The position numbers and the translations under genes were made by a program. A stretch of DNA of 56,585 nt from a virus: positions 1 through 56,585 of IMG/VR virus record IMGVR_UViG_3300044568_002602. One strand, 5' to 3'. This document shows positions 42,250 to 50,838 of the stretch, in pieces. Numbering within the stretch: position 1 is the first letter of the stretch; each line of letters opens with the position of its first letter. The notes under the pieces were generated by a model. That model was not told where the DNA came from and did no database searches. It saw only the letters and a program-made list of their open reading frames with translations.

Positions 42250-42855
42250 ATGAGGTATTTGATATACAAAATCACTAACCTCGTTAATGGAAAATATTAT
42301 ATTGGTAGACACAGTACTAATGATATAAATGATTCATATATGGGAAGTGGCATTGGTATTAAAAATGCGATAAAAAAATACGGAATTGAAAACTTCAAAA
42401 AAGAAATAATCATCGAGGCAACATCTTCCGATGAATTGTGGGAGATGGAAAAAAATATAGTAAATGATGGCGTTGTTAAAGATAGAATGTCATATAATAT
42501 GGCATATGGTGGAAAACATTACTTACATGGACTAAAACAGCACAATATAGAGGCGTTTACAAAACACCAAAGCGATGCCGGTAAGAAAGGTGGAAAGGCC
42601 GTGCTAAAAAATATTAATAAAGAATGGCACAAAAAAGGTGGATCTGCATCTTCAACAAAACGAAGTGCTATGTATTTATATAAAATAACAACACCAATCG
42701 GTGAAATATTCAATGTAAATGGTCTTGAATTTAAGGCAATTTGCGAACAAAGAGGGTGGAACTATAATACTCTGCATTGGAAAAAGTCACAAGGAAAATT
42801 TATAAAAAGAGGAGAACACAAAGGATTTAAAGTGGACCTGATTCAATCTCCATGA
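42250..42855 (+). CDS. GIY-YIG homing endonuclease
   Basis: The start at 42250 follows the previous stop by one base. The GIY-YIG core is MRYLIYKITNLVNGKYYIGR, then YMGSGIGIKNAIKKYGIENF, with Glu in the helix ELWEMEKNIV. The C-terminal part is Lys/Gly-rich (HQSDAGKKGGKAVLKNINK) with a DNA-recognition-like end (FKAICEQRGWNYNTLHWKKS), as in phage Seg/Mob-type enzymes. It is free-standing, is inserted between a head-type gene and the AAA+ gene, and ends before a terminator. Confidence 0.85.
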   Translation: MRYLIYKITNLVNGKYYIGRHSTNDINDSYMGSGIGIKNAIKKYGIENFKKEIIIEATSSDELWEMEKNIVNDGVVKDRMSYNMAYGGKHYLHGLKQHNIEAFTKHQSDAGKKGGKAVLKNINKEWHKKGGSASSTKRSAMYLYKITTPIGEIFNVNGLEFKAICEQRGWNYNTLHWKKSQGKFIKRGEHKGFKVDLIQSP

Positions 42856-42883
42856 AATTTAAATAATATTCACACTATCAAAT

Positions 42884-42911
42884 CCCCACTATATAAAAAG
42901 TGGGGTTTTTT
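42884..42911 (+). terminator. Rho-independent terminator
   Basis: CCCCACT (42884-42890) pairs with AGTGGGG (42899-42905) and is followed by six T residues. It closes the unit ending with the GIY-YIG gene. Confidence 0.88.
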
Positions 42912-42923
42912 ATGATATGGTAC

Positions 42924-42953
42924 TTGACTTTCTATAAAAAGAAGTCATAGTTA
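42924..42953 (+). promoter_or_regulatory. Candidate sigma-70-like promoter for the AAA+/VWA genes
   Basis: TTGACT (42924-42929) and TAGTTA (42948-42953) with an 18-base spacer lie between a terminator and the ATG at 42959. A similar CTTGACTTT block precedes the rIIA-like gene. Confidence 0.45.
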
Positions 42954-42958
42954 TATAC

Positions 42959-43258
42959 ATGAGTAAAACAAAGAAATATTCAATCAACGAAGTCAAAGAC
43001 ATCATTGACACTTGCTATTCACTCAAGCCCGATAAGCTATTTATGGGCGAATTGAAATGGAAGTATCTTGTACGCAGTGCTTTGCGTGGCAAAAACATTC
43101 TGTTGCTTGGACCGGCTGGTCAAGGCAAAACATTGGCATGTCGATGTCTGGCCGAAGCCTTGAAGGAAGAGGTGACAGAAGAGGTGACGGAAGAACAACT
43201 AAATTTGCTTAAAAACGATCCTAACGTACATATTATAAAAACGGAAATAGTAGAATAA
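42959..43258 (+). CDS. CobS/MoxR-like AAA+ ATPase, N-terminal fragment
   Basis: The 99-residue product contains KWKYLVRSALRGKNILLLGP, then AGQGKTLACRCLAEALK, a Walker A (GPAGQGKT) in the MoxR/CobS style. After LAEALK the sequence changes to an unrelated acidic tail (EEVTEEVTEEQLNLL) and stops. In intact relatives this point continues directly into a strand like RPLFVVNLGSTQDAR, which is found at 44016 in a different frame. The gene is therefore split by the homing endonuclease insertion. Whether the fragment works in trans, or is rejoined by splicing, is unknown. Confidence 0.8.
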   Translation: MSKTKKYSINEVKDIIDTCYSLKPDKLFMGELKWKYLVRSALRGKNILLLGPAGQGKTLACRCLAEALKEEVTEEVTEEQLNLLKNDPNVHIIKTEIVE

Positions 43259-43297
43259 TAGCGTGGAATATCCTACCAACTAATACTTATTAGTAGT

Positions 43298-44017
43298 ATG
43301 ATAATATATAAAACCATAAATACTCTAAATCAACGTTATTACATCGGAAAAGACGCAGCCAATAATCTAAACTACTATGGCTCGGGGAGGGCGATAAAGG
43401 CGGCAATCAAAAAATACGGAAAGAAAAACTTTACAAAACAAACAATAGAAGTAGTGGGTGGAACCGATTTGGGAAAACTTTTGGAGAGAGAGATATACTG
43501 GATAGACAAATATGATGCCATAAATGACAAAAAATCATATAATATACAAAGAGATAGCGGTTTGCGTCCAAAGGTTACGACGAAAGAAGAAACAAGAAAA
43601 AAGATTAGTGCAGCCGTGAGGATGGCGTATGAAACAAACGAAGAATACAGAAAGAAAATAACAGAGCACAACCAAGGAGAAACAAATCCAATGTTCGGAA
43701 GAACTCAGTCCGAATATCAACGAAAAAGAGTGAAAGACGCCAACACAGGAAAAGTTTATTCCGAAGAAACCCGCAAGAAGATAAGTGAGGCAAGAATGGG
43801 AACGTCGTTTCTAACAGAAGAAGGAAAGAAAAATATAGGAGAGGCAACCAAAGAAAGATGGGCGAAATATAGAGAACAAAAAATAAAAAAGTATGGAATA
43901 AAAGTTCCACTCACAAAAGAAGAAATAAAGAAAAAACAATCCGATGCAGCAAAAAAAAGATGGGAAAAATATAGAAATGAAAAACAAAAAATACAAAGTA
44001 ACTTACAACAGAACTAA
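43298..44017 (+). CDS. GIY-YIG homing endonuclease inserted in the AAA+ gene
   Basis: The 239-residue protein has MIIYKTINTLNQRYYIGKDA and YYGSGRAIKAAIKKYGKKNF with the helix LEREIYWIDKY. NUMOD3-type DNA-binding repeats follow (NPMFGRTQSEYQRK, YSEETRKKISEARMG). The usual catalytic Arg after YIG is Lys here, so activity may be altered. The Lys-rich C-terminus overlaps the start of the downstream ATPase fragment by 41 bases. No group I intron core (P, Q, R, S elements) was recognised in the flanks. Confidence 0.85.
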   Translation: MIIYKTINTLNQRYYIGKDAANNLNYYGSGRAIKAAIKKYGKKNFTKQTIEVVGGTDLGKLLEREIYWIDKYDAINDKKSYNIQRDSGLRPKVTTKEETRKKISAAVRMAYETNEEYRKKITEHNQGETNPMFGRTQSEYQRKRVKDANTGKVYSEETRKKISEARMGTSFLTEEGKKNIGEATKERWAKYREQKIKKYGIKVPLTKEEIKKKQSDAAKKRWEKYRNEKQKIQSNLQQN

Positions 44018-44750
44018 ACCATTATTTGTGGTAAATCTCGGAAGCACCCAAGATGCTCGTGCCACGATTATAGGAAATACCCAGTTGTCCAAAGAAACCG
44101 GAACATTCTTTCAAGAATCCCCGTTTGTAAAAGCCATTTCTACCACCGGATCAATAATCATTCTGGATGAATTGAGTCGAGCCAACCACGACGCCGTGAA
44201 TATATTGATGCCCGTCCTCGACAATCAAAGATATTTGCGATTAGATGAGTGGGGTGGAAAGGTCGTCAAGGTCGCGGACGGAGTGTGTTTCATCGCTACG
44301 GCAAACATTGGCAATGATTATACTGCCACACGAGTCATGGACAAAGCTTTGACTGATCGTTTCACAGTTAAGATTGAAGTTGATATTCTTTCTTCTGAAG
44401 AAGAATTGAAGTTGATAAAGGTGGTTTGTCCTGATGCTGATATGAATCTCATGGACAAGATTTCACAAATTGCTGCTACAACTCGTGAGTTTACAAAGCA
44501 AGGAAAGTTGAGTCGCTTTGTTTCTACTCGTTCTGTAGTAGAAATGGCTGAACTCACTGTTGATGGATTTGGTTTGGTAGAGTTGGCCGAAATGGTGATT
44601 TACCCAGACTATCCAGACGATGGTGGTTTGGACAGTGAACGCACAATGGTCAAACAAGTTGTACAAAAACATGTTCCAGTCAAATCCGACCCACTGAACA
44701 AAGTGTTCAACTCAAACAACAATAACAAGGACGATTTGCCCCCGTTCTGA
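43977..44750 (+). CDS. CobS/MoxR-like AAA+ ATPase, C-terminal fragment
   Basis: From about base 44016 this frame reads RTKPLFVVNLGSTQDARATI, then GNTQLSKETGTFFQESPFVK, Walker B IIILDELSRANHDAVNILMP, the sensor region VCFIATANIGNDYTATRVMD, and an arginine-finger region RFTVKIEV. This is the remainder of the MoxR/CobS ATPase missing from the fragment at 42959. The start is taken as the ATG at 43977 (or 43944), inside the endonuclease gene. The first ~19 residues are non-homologous. TGATG couples it to the VWA gene. Confidence 0.8.
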   Translation: MKNKKYKVTYNRTKPLFVVNLGSTQDARATIIGNTQLSKETGTFFQESPFVKAISTTGSIIILDELSRANHDAVNILMPVLDNQRYLRLDEWGGKVVKVADGVCFIATANIGNDYTATRVMDKALTDRFTVKIEVDILSSEEELKLIKVVCPDADMNLMDKISQIAATTREFTKQGKLSRFVSTRSVVEMAELTVDGFGLVELAEMVIYPDYPDDGGLDSERTMVKQVVQKHVPVKSDPLNKVFNSNNNNKDDLPPF

Positions 44751-46762
44751 TGAAAACAAAAATTTTAGCAGATCATTCCAAGTTTTGGCTTGGCGACGAT
44801 TTCAATACTCAAAAGTTTGATGCCAGTTCCACAATGGCGTTGCTCAAACTTTCGGCATATCGCCGTGCTATTGGCAACTTTGTATATATTCTTACCGGAA
44901 AGAACATTCCTGTTCGTTTCGCCGAGAACTCAACATCCATGACTGATGGCAAAGTTATTTACATTGGTGGTGAATTGACCAAGGGTGAATTTGACCCTAC
45001 GGTTGGATTGTCGTTGCACGAAGCTATGCATATCGTCAAAAGCGATTTTGACTTGATCAAGACCATGTGGGGAAAAATTCCTCGCAGTTTGACTGCTGCT
45101 GCCAAAGGTCATTTTGATCAAAACTATATTGGTAATTTGGCAAAATATATTCTCAATGTAGTTGAAGATAGATATATTGATGCATGTGCATATGAAAGTG
45201 CGCCGGGCTATCGTGGATATTATCAAGCATTATATGACCGTTATTTCAATCTGCCTGAAATTGGTGAAGCATTGAAGTCCGATGCTTATAGAAATACCAC
45301 TGTCAAAAACTATAAATTTCGTTTTACCAATATCACCAATGTTAATACTGACTTGGATGCTTTACCAGCTTTGCGTAAGATTGGCGAATTGTTGGATTTG
45401 AATAATATTCTGAGGACTGAACTATCAAATCCCAAGGACCGTCTGGAACTTGCGTATCAAATCACAGAAGAAATACTCAAGAGTGTTGTAGAAGAAAAAG
45501 AAAATCCCAAGCAACAAGACAAAAATAAAGACAATCAAGATAAGCAATCTGGTGGCGATGAACCATCCGATGATAAATCAGAACAGTCAGATTCCAACGA
45601 CGATGTTGATGATGTATTGGGCGGAACTCCGTCTTCTGCAAATCCTATTCAAGACGATGTTGATGAAACACCGGATGAAAATCCGTCCAAAGATTTGTCC
45701 AACGCCGAAAAGAAAAAGGTCGATAAACTCATTGATAAACAAGAACAAATTGTTACACGTGAAGTTAAGCAATCTGCATTTGATAAAGATACAATCAAAA
45801 AACTTCAAATCCTTGAACAAAGCTCCGTTGATATTGTACAGGTGGGAGATGAAACTGTACCAAAGGTTGATTGTATTGTGGTAAAAAACATGACTCGTGA
45901 ACTCATGATGACATCGGAATTTCCTTATACCAGCAAGTTTTCTCGCGAAACTGGAAATCCCGCTTCCTCACGAGGAGTACAGCAGGGAATTATTATCGGA
46001 ACCATGCTTGGTAGAAAATTGCAAATTCGCAGTGAAGTAAAAACCACAAAATTCACTCGCCTACAAAAAGGTAAGATTGATAAACGTTTGTTGGCATCTA
46101 TTGGATTCCAAGGAGAAAATTTGTTTTATCAAACCACCACAGACAAATATAAGAATGCTCATTTGCATGTAACTGTGGATGCTTCTTCTTCAATGAAAAC
46201 AAAGTGGGAAAAAACAATGACAACACTTGTTGCAATTGCCAAGGCTGTTAGTATGATCAATAATGTAACTTTGAGTATTTCATTTAGAAGTGGAGTTTCT
46301 AAGGATCGTGGTGGATATGAAACTCCTTATATTGTTTTGGCATATGATTCGCGTAAAGACAAGTTCAATAAGATTGTTCAATTATTTCCATTGTTATTTC
46401 CACATGGTTCTACCCCAGAAGGACTTGCATTTCAGGCAATTATCAAGCATATTCCTGCTTCTACACACGAAATGGATAGTTATTTTGTAAATCTGTCTGA
46501 TGGCGAACCTGCATTTGGTGCGAGTTATTATGGAAACGTCGCAGCAGAACACACAAAGAAGCAAATCAATAAAATTCGTGAAATTGGCGTATCCGTTTTG
46601 AGCTATTTTGTTGAATGTAATAATACAAATAGCAAACTTTCTGAGAAAAATTCCAACTTGTTTCGCACCATGTATGGCAAAGATGCACAATTCGTTGATG
46701 TTCAGAATGTTGTGCAGATTGCTCATACATTGAATAAAATGTTTCTTTCTAAAGAAAGTTGA
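44750..46762 (+). CDS. CobT-like VWA protein with HExxH metallopeptidase motif
   Basis: This is a 670-residue protein. The N-terminal domain carries LSLHEAMHIVKSD (His90-Glu91...His94), a putative zinc-metallopeptidase site. The centre (about 245-320) is very acidic and Asp/Ser/Gln-rich, a CobT hallmark. The C-terminal von Willebrand A domain has the MIDAS motif VDASSSM (about 475) and NLSDGEPAF. MoxR/CobS ATPases with VWA partners form chelatase-like or chaperone machines. The gene is one base from its ATPase partner. Its target is unknown, and CobT naming does not imply cobalamin synthesis here. Confidence 0.78.
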   Translation: MKTKILADHSKFWLGDDFNTQKFDASSTMALLKLSAYRRAIGNFVYILTGKNIPVRFAENSTSMTDGKVIYIGGELTKGEFDPTVGLSLHEAMHIVKSDFDLIKTMWGKIPRSLTAAAKGHFDQNYIGNLAKYILNVVEDRYIDACAYESAPGYRGYYQALYDRYFNLPEIGEALKSDAYRNTTVKNYKFRFTNITNVNTDLDALPALRKIGELLDLNNILRTELSNPKDRLELAYQITEEILKSVVEEKENPKQQDKNKDNQDKQSGGDEPSDDKSEQSDSNDDVDDVLGGTPSSANPIQDDVDETPDENPSKDLSNAEKKKVDKLIDKQEQIVTREVKQSAFDKDTIKKLQILEQSSVDIVQVGDETVPKVDCIVVKNMTRELMMTSEFPYTSKFSRETGNPASSRGVQQGIIIGTMLGRKLQIRSEVKTTKFTRLQKGKIDKRLLASIGFQGENLFYQTTTDKYKNAHLHVTVDASSSMKTKWEKTMTTLVAIAKAVSMINNVTLSISFRSGVSKDRGGYETPYIVLAYDSRKDKFNKIVQLFPLLFPHGSTPEGLAFQAIIKHIPASTHEMDSYFVNLSDGEPAFGASYYGNVAAEHTKKQINKIREIGVSVLSYFVECNNTNSKLSEKNSNLFRTMYGKDAQFVDVQNVVQIAHTLNKMFLSKES

Positions 46763-46781
46763 TACTTTTTATCAAAACGTC

Positions 46782-46811
46782 TTGACTTTATATATTATGT
46801 CGGCATACTAA
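46782..46811 (+). promoter_or_regulatory. Candidate sigma-70-like promoter for the rIIA-like gene
   Basis: TTGACT (46782-46787) and TACTAA (46806-46811) with an 18-base spacer stand 22 bases before the ATG at 46833. Confidence 0.45.
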
Positions 46812-46832
46812 TAGCATAGTAATAAAAAACAC

Positions 46833-49025
46833 ATGATTATCACACAAGAAAAATCCTCACCAGTCATCAGCAATATTCTTTCTGCGCCGACTCGTTTCAA
46901 GATCAAGGCGTCTGCCAAGGCGTTCAAGATTTTGTCTGGTTTTTATAGCGAACCAATTCTCGCCATTCCGCGTGAACTTGGTGCCAATGCATGGGACAGT
47001 CATGTCAAGGCTAAGAACACTGAAAAGATGTTTGAGGTTCATGCGCCCAACACACTGGAGCCGTGGTTCAGTGTTCGCGATTTTGGCACTGGTTTGACTC
47101 CAGACGCTATTGACACTATCTATACTACATATTTTGAGTCCACAAAGACTGCTGATAATGACAGTGATGGTTGCATGGGACTGGGTAGCAAGACTCCGTT
47201 CAATTATACCGATAACTTCAATGTGACTTCTTTCTATAAGGGTACGAAACATGTTTACAACTGCTTTATTGATGAATCTGGTTCTCCCAGTATTCTGCAT
47301 GTTGTTACACAAGATTCTAATGAACATAATGGTGTAGAAATCAAGTTTGGTGTAAAGATTGGTGACATTGGTATGTGGCAAGACAAGATTGTTCGTGCAT
47401 ATGAACCGTTTCGTTATCGTCCAACCATTGTTGGTGCCAATATTGAATACAAGCCACGCGAGTATATCTATACTGGCAAGCGTTGGTCTATGCGCAAGAA
47501 TGATGGCGGCTATTATAACCGTGGATGCAATGCGTTCATGGGCAACTATTGCTATCCTATCAACGCCAGTGCTTTGCGTAATGCCTTGCGCAATGTTCCC
47601 AATAACGATGTTTACAAGCTTGAACAAGCTTTGAACTATGGCAATTTTGACTTTTTCTTTGATATTGGTGAACTGGAAGTTGCGCCCAACAAAGAACAGC
47701 TTCAGTATGAAGACAATAATGCCACCACATTGGCTATTATTTCTGTACTACGAACCGCCGTTGACGAACTAAAAGAAATGGTATATAAGAGCATTGAAAC
47801 TCCCAAGAGTCGTTGGGAAGCTATGCATCTATACGCCAAATATAATGGCTATAACAGTCAGTATAGTCATATTCGCAACATCATTGGTGATATTCCAATC
47901 AAGTATAATGGATTGAGTGTAACTTATGGCAGTGAAAATATCAATACTGTGCATAAAGCAACTGGAGCATTTGACCCAACAACCAATGTTGGTGGTGGAT
48001 TTACGGTGTATATGCTTGATAGCGTCACTGGTCGTTTCAAGCGCACTTCAAATTATAGTACGTATTCTGAAAACCGTGGTGTAGATATTTTTTATACAAA
48101 TCTTTCCGCAATCAAGAGTGTTCGTCTGCGACATCATTTGCGTACAAAGTATGCTACTGGTGTATTTCCCACTTGCTATATCATCACAGATGAATCCAAG
48201 AACAATGATACATTCAATAAGCATATGAATTATTTTGGTTGGGACTCTAAAATTGTCACCAATATTGAGTCTTTGCCAAAACCGCCGCCAGCACCTCGTC
48301 AAAAGAAAACCGCTGGTACTGACGAAATTTTCTATGCAGATATTAGTGAGTTTATCAAACCCACAAAGAATGATCGTAATTATCGTCCGCATGCTTATTT
48401 TGGCAAAAAAGCCGCTACATTTGATTCTGCTGGTACATATTATTATGTTGATTTCTTTTATGCCGATCCTGTTTGGAACAATGGTAAGAATATTGAAGAT
48501 CATATGTCTGAAGCATTAAAATTGTTTGTAGACAACAAGCTCAATGGTTCTGAAACCATGATTTATGGCATCAATGTAAAGAACAAAAATCTGCTCAAGA
48601 TTGGCAAATGGATCAATATTTTTGATGTTGTAAAGAAAGTTGTGCATGCTGACAAAGCCAAACATGAACAAGATTTGTATCGCATGCAAAGTCGTGCTAA
48701 GTTTGAAACAGCCAGTGGTATTTATAACAAGCTTACTCGCTGTCCGCAAATCGTGAGCAATATTACAAATATCGACACTCGCAAAAAGTTCCAAACATTT
48801 GTAAAATCTTATAGCGAACTGCTTAAAGATAGTTCCAATAATGTCAAGTTTTTGGAACTGTTTGACATCAAAGCAAATAAACATACCGAGTTGGATATTG
48901 ATCCAACTGAGTTCAAGAAAATGTTGACTGAAAAGTATCTTGGTGTGCTGGACATTGGAGAACACTACTCCACAGTTTCTGCACCGATTTATAAAATCAT
49001 CAATTTTATTGACGAAAATAGCTAA
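46833..49025 (+). CDS. rIIA: rIIA-like GHKL ATPase-fold protein
   Basis: The 730-residue protein matches T4 rIIA (725 residues) in length. It has an N-terminal GHKL ATPase fold: N-box IPRELGANAWDSH (Glu48, Asn52), G1 box RDFGTGLTPD (Asp83) and G2 box MGLGSKTPFNY (about 115-125). A Pro-rich hinge is near KPPPAPRQKKTAG. In T4, rIIA with rIIB protects replication against prophage exclusion and interacts with membrane and replication proteins, but the mechanism is not settled. It is followed by an rIIB-like gene, as in T4. Confidence 0.88.
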   Translation: MIITQEKSSPVISNILSAPTRFKIKASAKAFKILSGFYSEPILAIPRELGANAWDSHVKAKNTEKMFEVHAPNTLEPWFSVRDFGTGLTPDAIDTIYTTYFESTKTADNDSDGCMGLGSKTPFNYTDNFNVTSFYKGTKHVYNCFIDESGSPSILHVVTQDSNEHNGVEIKFGVKIGDIGMWQDKIVRAYEPFRYRPTIVGANIEYKPREYIYTGKRWSMRKNDGGYYNRGCNAFMGNYCYPINASALRNALRNVPNNDVYKLEQALNYGNFDFFFDIGELEVAPNKEQLQYEDNNATTLAIISVLRTAVDELKEMVYKSIETPKSRWEAMHLYAKYNGYNSQYSHIRNIIGDIPIKYNGLSVTYGSENINTVHKATGAFDPTTNVGGGFTVYMLDSVTGRFKRTSNYSTYSENRGVDIFYTNLSAIKSVRLRHHLRTKYATGVFPTCYIITDESKNNDTFNKHMNYFGWDSKIVTNIESLPKPPPAPRQKKTAGTDEIFYADISEFIKPTKNDRNYRPHAYFGKKAATFDSAGTYYYVDFFYADPVWNNGKNIEDHMSEALKLFVDNKLNGSETMIYGINVKNKNLLKIGKWINIFDVVKKVVHADKAKHEQDLYRMQSRAKFETASGIYNKLTRCPQIVSNITNIDTRKKFQTFVKSYSELLKDSSNNVKFLELFDIKANKHTELDIDPTEFKKMLTEKYLGVLDIGEHYSTVSAPIYKIINFIDENS

Positions 49026-49031
49026 AATATA

Positions 49032-49060
49032 TTGACATTAATAAATAATCCACATAATAT
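49032..49060 (+). promoter_or_regulatory. Candidate sigma-70-like promoter for the rIIB-like gene
   Basis: TTGACA (49032-49037), a 17-base spacer and TAATAT (49055-49060) lie in the 73-base gap before the ATG at 49099. Confidence 0.5.
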
Positions 49061-49098
49061 AGCATCATTGAATAGATTAACTAATAAAAAATAATAAT

Positions 49099-50322
49099 AT
49101 GAGTAATACACAAAACAGCATTCCGTATGTCATCAAGACCAACGGCTCCGTCACACTCTATCTAAAGAACGAGTGTTTGACTGTGGCACCAGACCACCCC
49201 AACTATAATAAAATCATTGACAGCATCAAAGCAGGAGAGTTCAACAAAATTGAAAATCTCGTCAATGTTGCCAAAGCTGTATCTCAATACACTGGTAATC
49301 GTGTGAAGATTGAGAATGGTCAAATCTTGTATGGTGGTTTTGTTGTTCATAATACCCTAACCGACCGCATCATCAAAATGATGAGCGAAGGTTTCAAGTT
49401 TGATCATATGATCAAGTTCCTTGAAAATCTTATGCAGAACCCTTCTGCTCGTGGCGTGAGTGAAACCTATTGGTTCCTTGAGAACTATGGTCTTCCTATC
49501 ACAGACGATGGTTGCTTCTTGGCATATAAAGCGGTTCGCAGCGATTATACCGACATTTACTCCGGCAAGTTCTTGAATAGCGTTGGTTCGGTTGTTTCTA
49601 TGCCTCGCAATATGGTTGATGACAACTATGGCATTGATTGCAGCAAGGGTCTGCATGTTGGTGCTCTTGATTATGTCGTTGGTTATGGTCACTTTGTCAA
49701 GGGAGAAGTTCGTTCTGCGAACGGAAACCGCTTGTTGATCGTCAAGGTCAACCCCAAGGATGTTGTGAGCGTTCCGAAATACGAGGGTCACACCAAGATG
49801 CGTGTGTGTGAATATACCGTTGCGTCTGAAATCCTTGATGTTGTCAAGGAATTGGACAAGGTTGTTTATACAAGCAACGCCGAAGAGATCAATACCGATT
49901 GGGATTATAATCAAGAACCCACCGATGGTGCATGTGAAGATGATTACTCTTGTGATAGTAAATCCTCAACCACATCAAAGGTTGACACAACCTCGCCATG
50001 GAATGCAGAAGCTTATAGCGAAGGTTATGAACTTGGTGAGTCTGATCTCAACGGCGACATGCAATATGGAACCAGTCGTGACTATAGCCGAGAAAACTCT
50101 TATCGTATTGGTTATAATGACGGTTATAATCAACGTATAAACCAAGCCGATTCGGATATTCCGGACGACGAAGATGCGGACGATGATGAATATACTGATG
50201 GTTATATTCAAGGAGAACACGATGCCAGATATGATCTTCCATATCAGACCAATCTAATCAATGATGCCAGCGATGAGCATCGTGATGGTTATTCGGACGG
50301 ATTCAACGATCACGTGCGATAA
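49099..50322 (+). CDS. rIIB: rIIB-like protein with C-terminal GY repeat
   Basis: The 407-residue product contains rIIB-family features: GRVKIENGQILYGGFVVH-like strand, HMIKFLENLMQNPSARGVSE, WFLENYGLPITDDGCFLAYK, and SKGLHVGALDYVVGYGHFVK followed by LLIVKVNPKDVVSVP. T4 rIIB is 312 residues. The extra C-terminus is acidic and holds four short repeats (SEGYELGESD, YRIGYNDGYN, YTDGYIQGEHD, HRDGYSDGFND). Its function is taken from the rIIA/rIIB pairing: protection against superinfection or prophage exclusion. Confidence 0.83.
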   Translation: MSNTQNSIPYVIKTNGSVTLYLKNECLTVAPDHPNYNKIIDSIKAGEFNKIENLVNVAKAVSQYTGNRVKIENGQILYGGFVVHNTLTDRIIKMMSEGFKFDHMIKFLENLMQNPSARGVSETYWFLENYGLPITDDGCFLAYKAVRSDYTDIYSGKFLNSVGSVVSMPRNMVDDNYGIDCSKGLHVGALDYVVGYGHFVKGEVRSANGNRLLIVKVNPKDVVSVPKYEGHTKMRVCEYTVASEILDVVKELDKVVYTSNAEEINTDWDYNQEPTDGACEDDYSCDSKSSTTSKVDTTSPWNAEAYSEGYELGESDLNGDMQYGTSRDYSRENSYRIGYNDGYNQRINQADSDIPDDEDADDDEYTDGYIQGEHDARYDLPYQTNLINDASDEHRDGYSDGFNDHVR

Positions 50323-50367
50323 AAAAGTTTGCCAGAAATAAAATAAATCAACTAACTAATAAAATAT

Positions 50368-50763
50368 ATGTCAAATAAAACAAATAAGACAAGTAAGAAA
50401 AACTCGTTCATCATTGAATGGCCCACAAGCCACTTTACAATTGAGGACATTCAAGGTAAGTATCCAGATGCAGTCAATATCACCCTTCGCTTTCGTGTAA
50501 AGCAGGCTGTTGAAAACAAAGATGTTATGGTCATTGGCAAAATCAAACCCGCCATTGGTCGCCCAAAGCTTGTATTCTCTCGCGCAAATCCTAGCAAGGA
50601 ATTGCTCGAAGCCGCAAAAGCTGCTGGTGTTATTGCCGCCAGCGATACGTTGACAACCGTTTCGGTTGCCGAGGTTAATACCGACAAGAAGAACAAATCC
50701 GTGATTCCTGTCACTGCCAATGTTACCGCAACTACAAACACCGTCGCTGCGTCTGCAAGCTAA
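50368..50763 (+). CDS. Hypothetical protein downstream of rIIB (131 aa)
   Basis: A basic N-terminus (SNKTNKTSKKNS) is followed by a small domain: FIIEWPTSHFTIEDIQGKYP, TLRFRVKQAVENKDVMVIGK, IGRPKLVFSRANPSKELLEA. The tail is Ala/Thr/Val-rich and probably disordered. The FTIEDI...T.R.Rvk.av segment suggests a winged-helix-like fold, but this is uncertain. It ends before a strong terminator. Confidence 0.5.
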   Translation: MSNKTNKTSKKNSFIIEWPTSHFTIEDIQGKYPDAVNITLRFRVKQAVENKDVMVIGKIKPAIGRPKLVFSRANPSKELLEAAKAAGVIAASDTLTTVSVAEVNTDKKNKSVIPVTANVTATTNTVAASAS

Positions 50764-50793
50764 AAAATAGAACTAGTTATAGTTCAATTAACC

Positions 50794-50826
50794 AAACCGC
50801 CGAAGCCTAAAAGCTTCGGCGGTTTT
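50794..50826 (+). terminator. Rho-independent terminator after the rII region
   Basis: A 13-bp stem (50794-50806 with 50813-50825; core ACCGCCGAAGC/GCTTCGGCGGT) with a 6-base loop is followed by a short T run. Confidence 0.92.
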
Positions 50827-50827
50827 C

Positions 50828-50835
50828 TATTTATA
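50828..50835 (+). promoter_or_regulatory. TATTTATA element directly behind a terminator
   Basis: TCTATTTATATAT follows the hairpin and ends 3 bases before the ATG at 50839. Being behind a terminator supports a promoter role. It would give a leaderless or near-leaderless mRNA. Confidence 0.45.
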
Positions 50836-50838
50836 TAT

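Noticed and set aside
43165-44020. Group I intron carrying the GIY-YIG gene
   Set aside because: No P, Q, R or S core elements were recognised by eye and the endonuclease coding region overlaps the downstream fragment. Kept only as an open alternative in the finding.
46857-47627. Antisense open frame of 256 codons within the rIIA-like gene
   Set aside because: It lies fully opposite a well-supported gene and shows no protein-like motifs.
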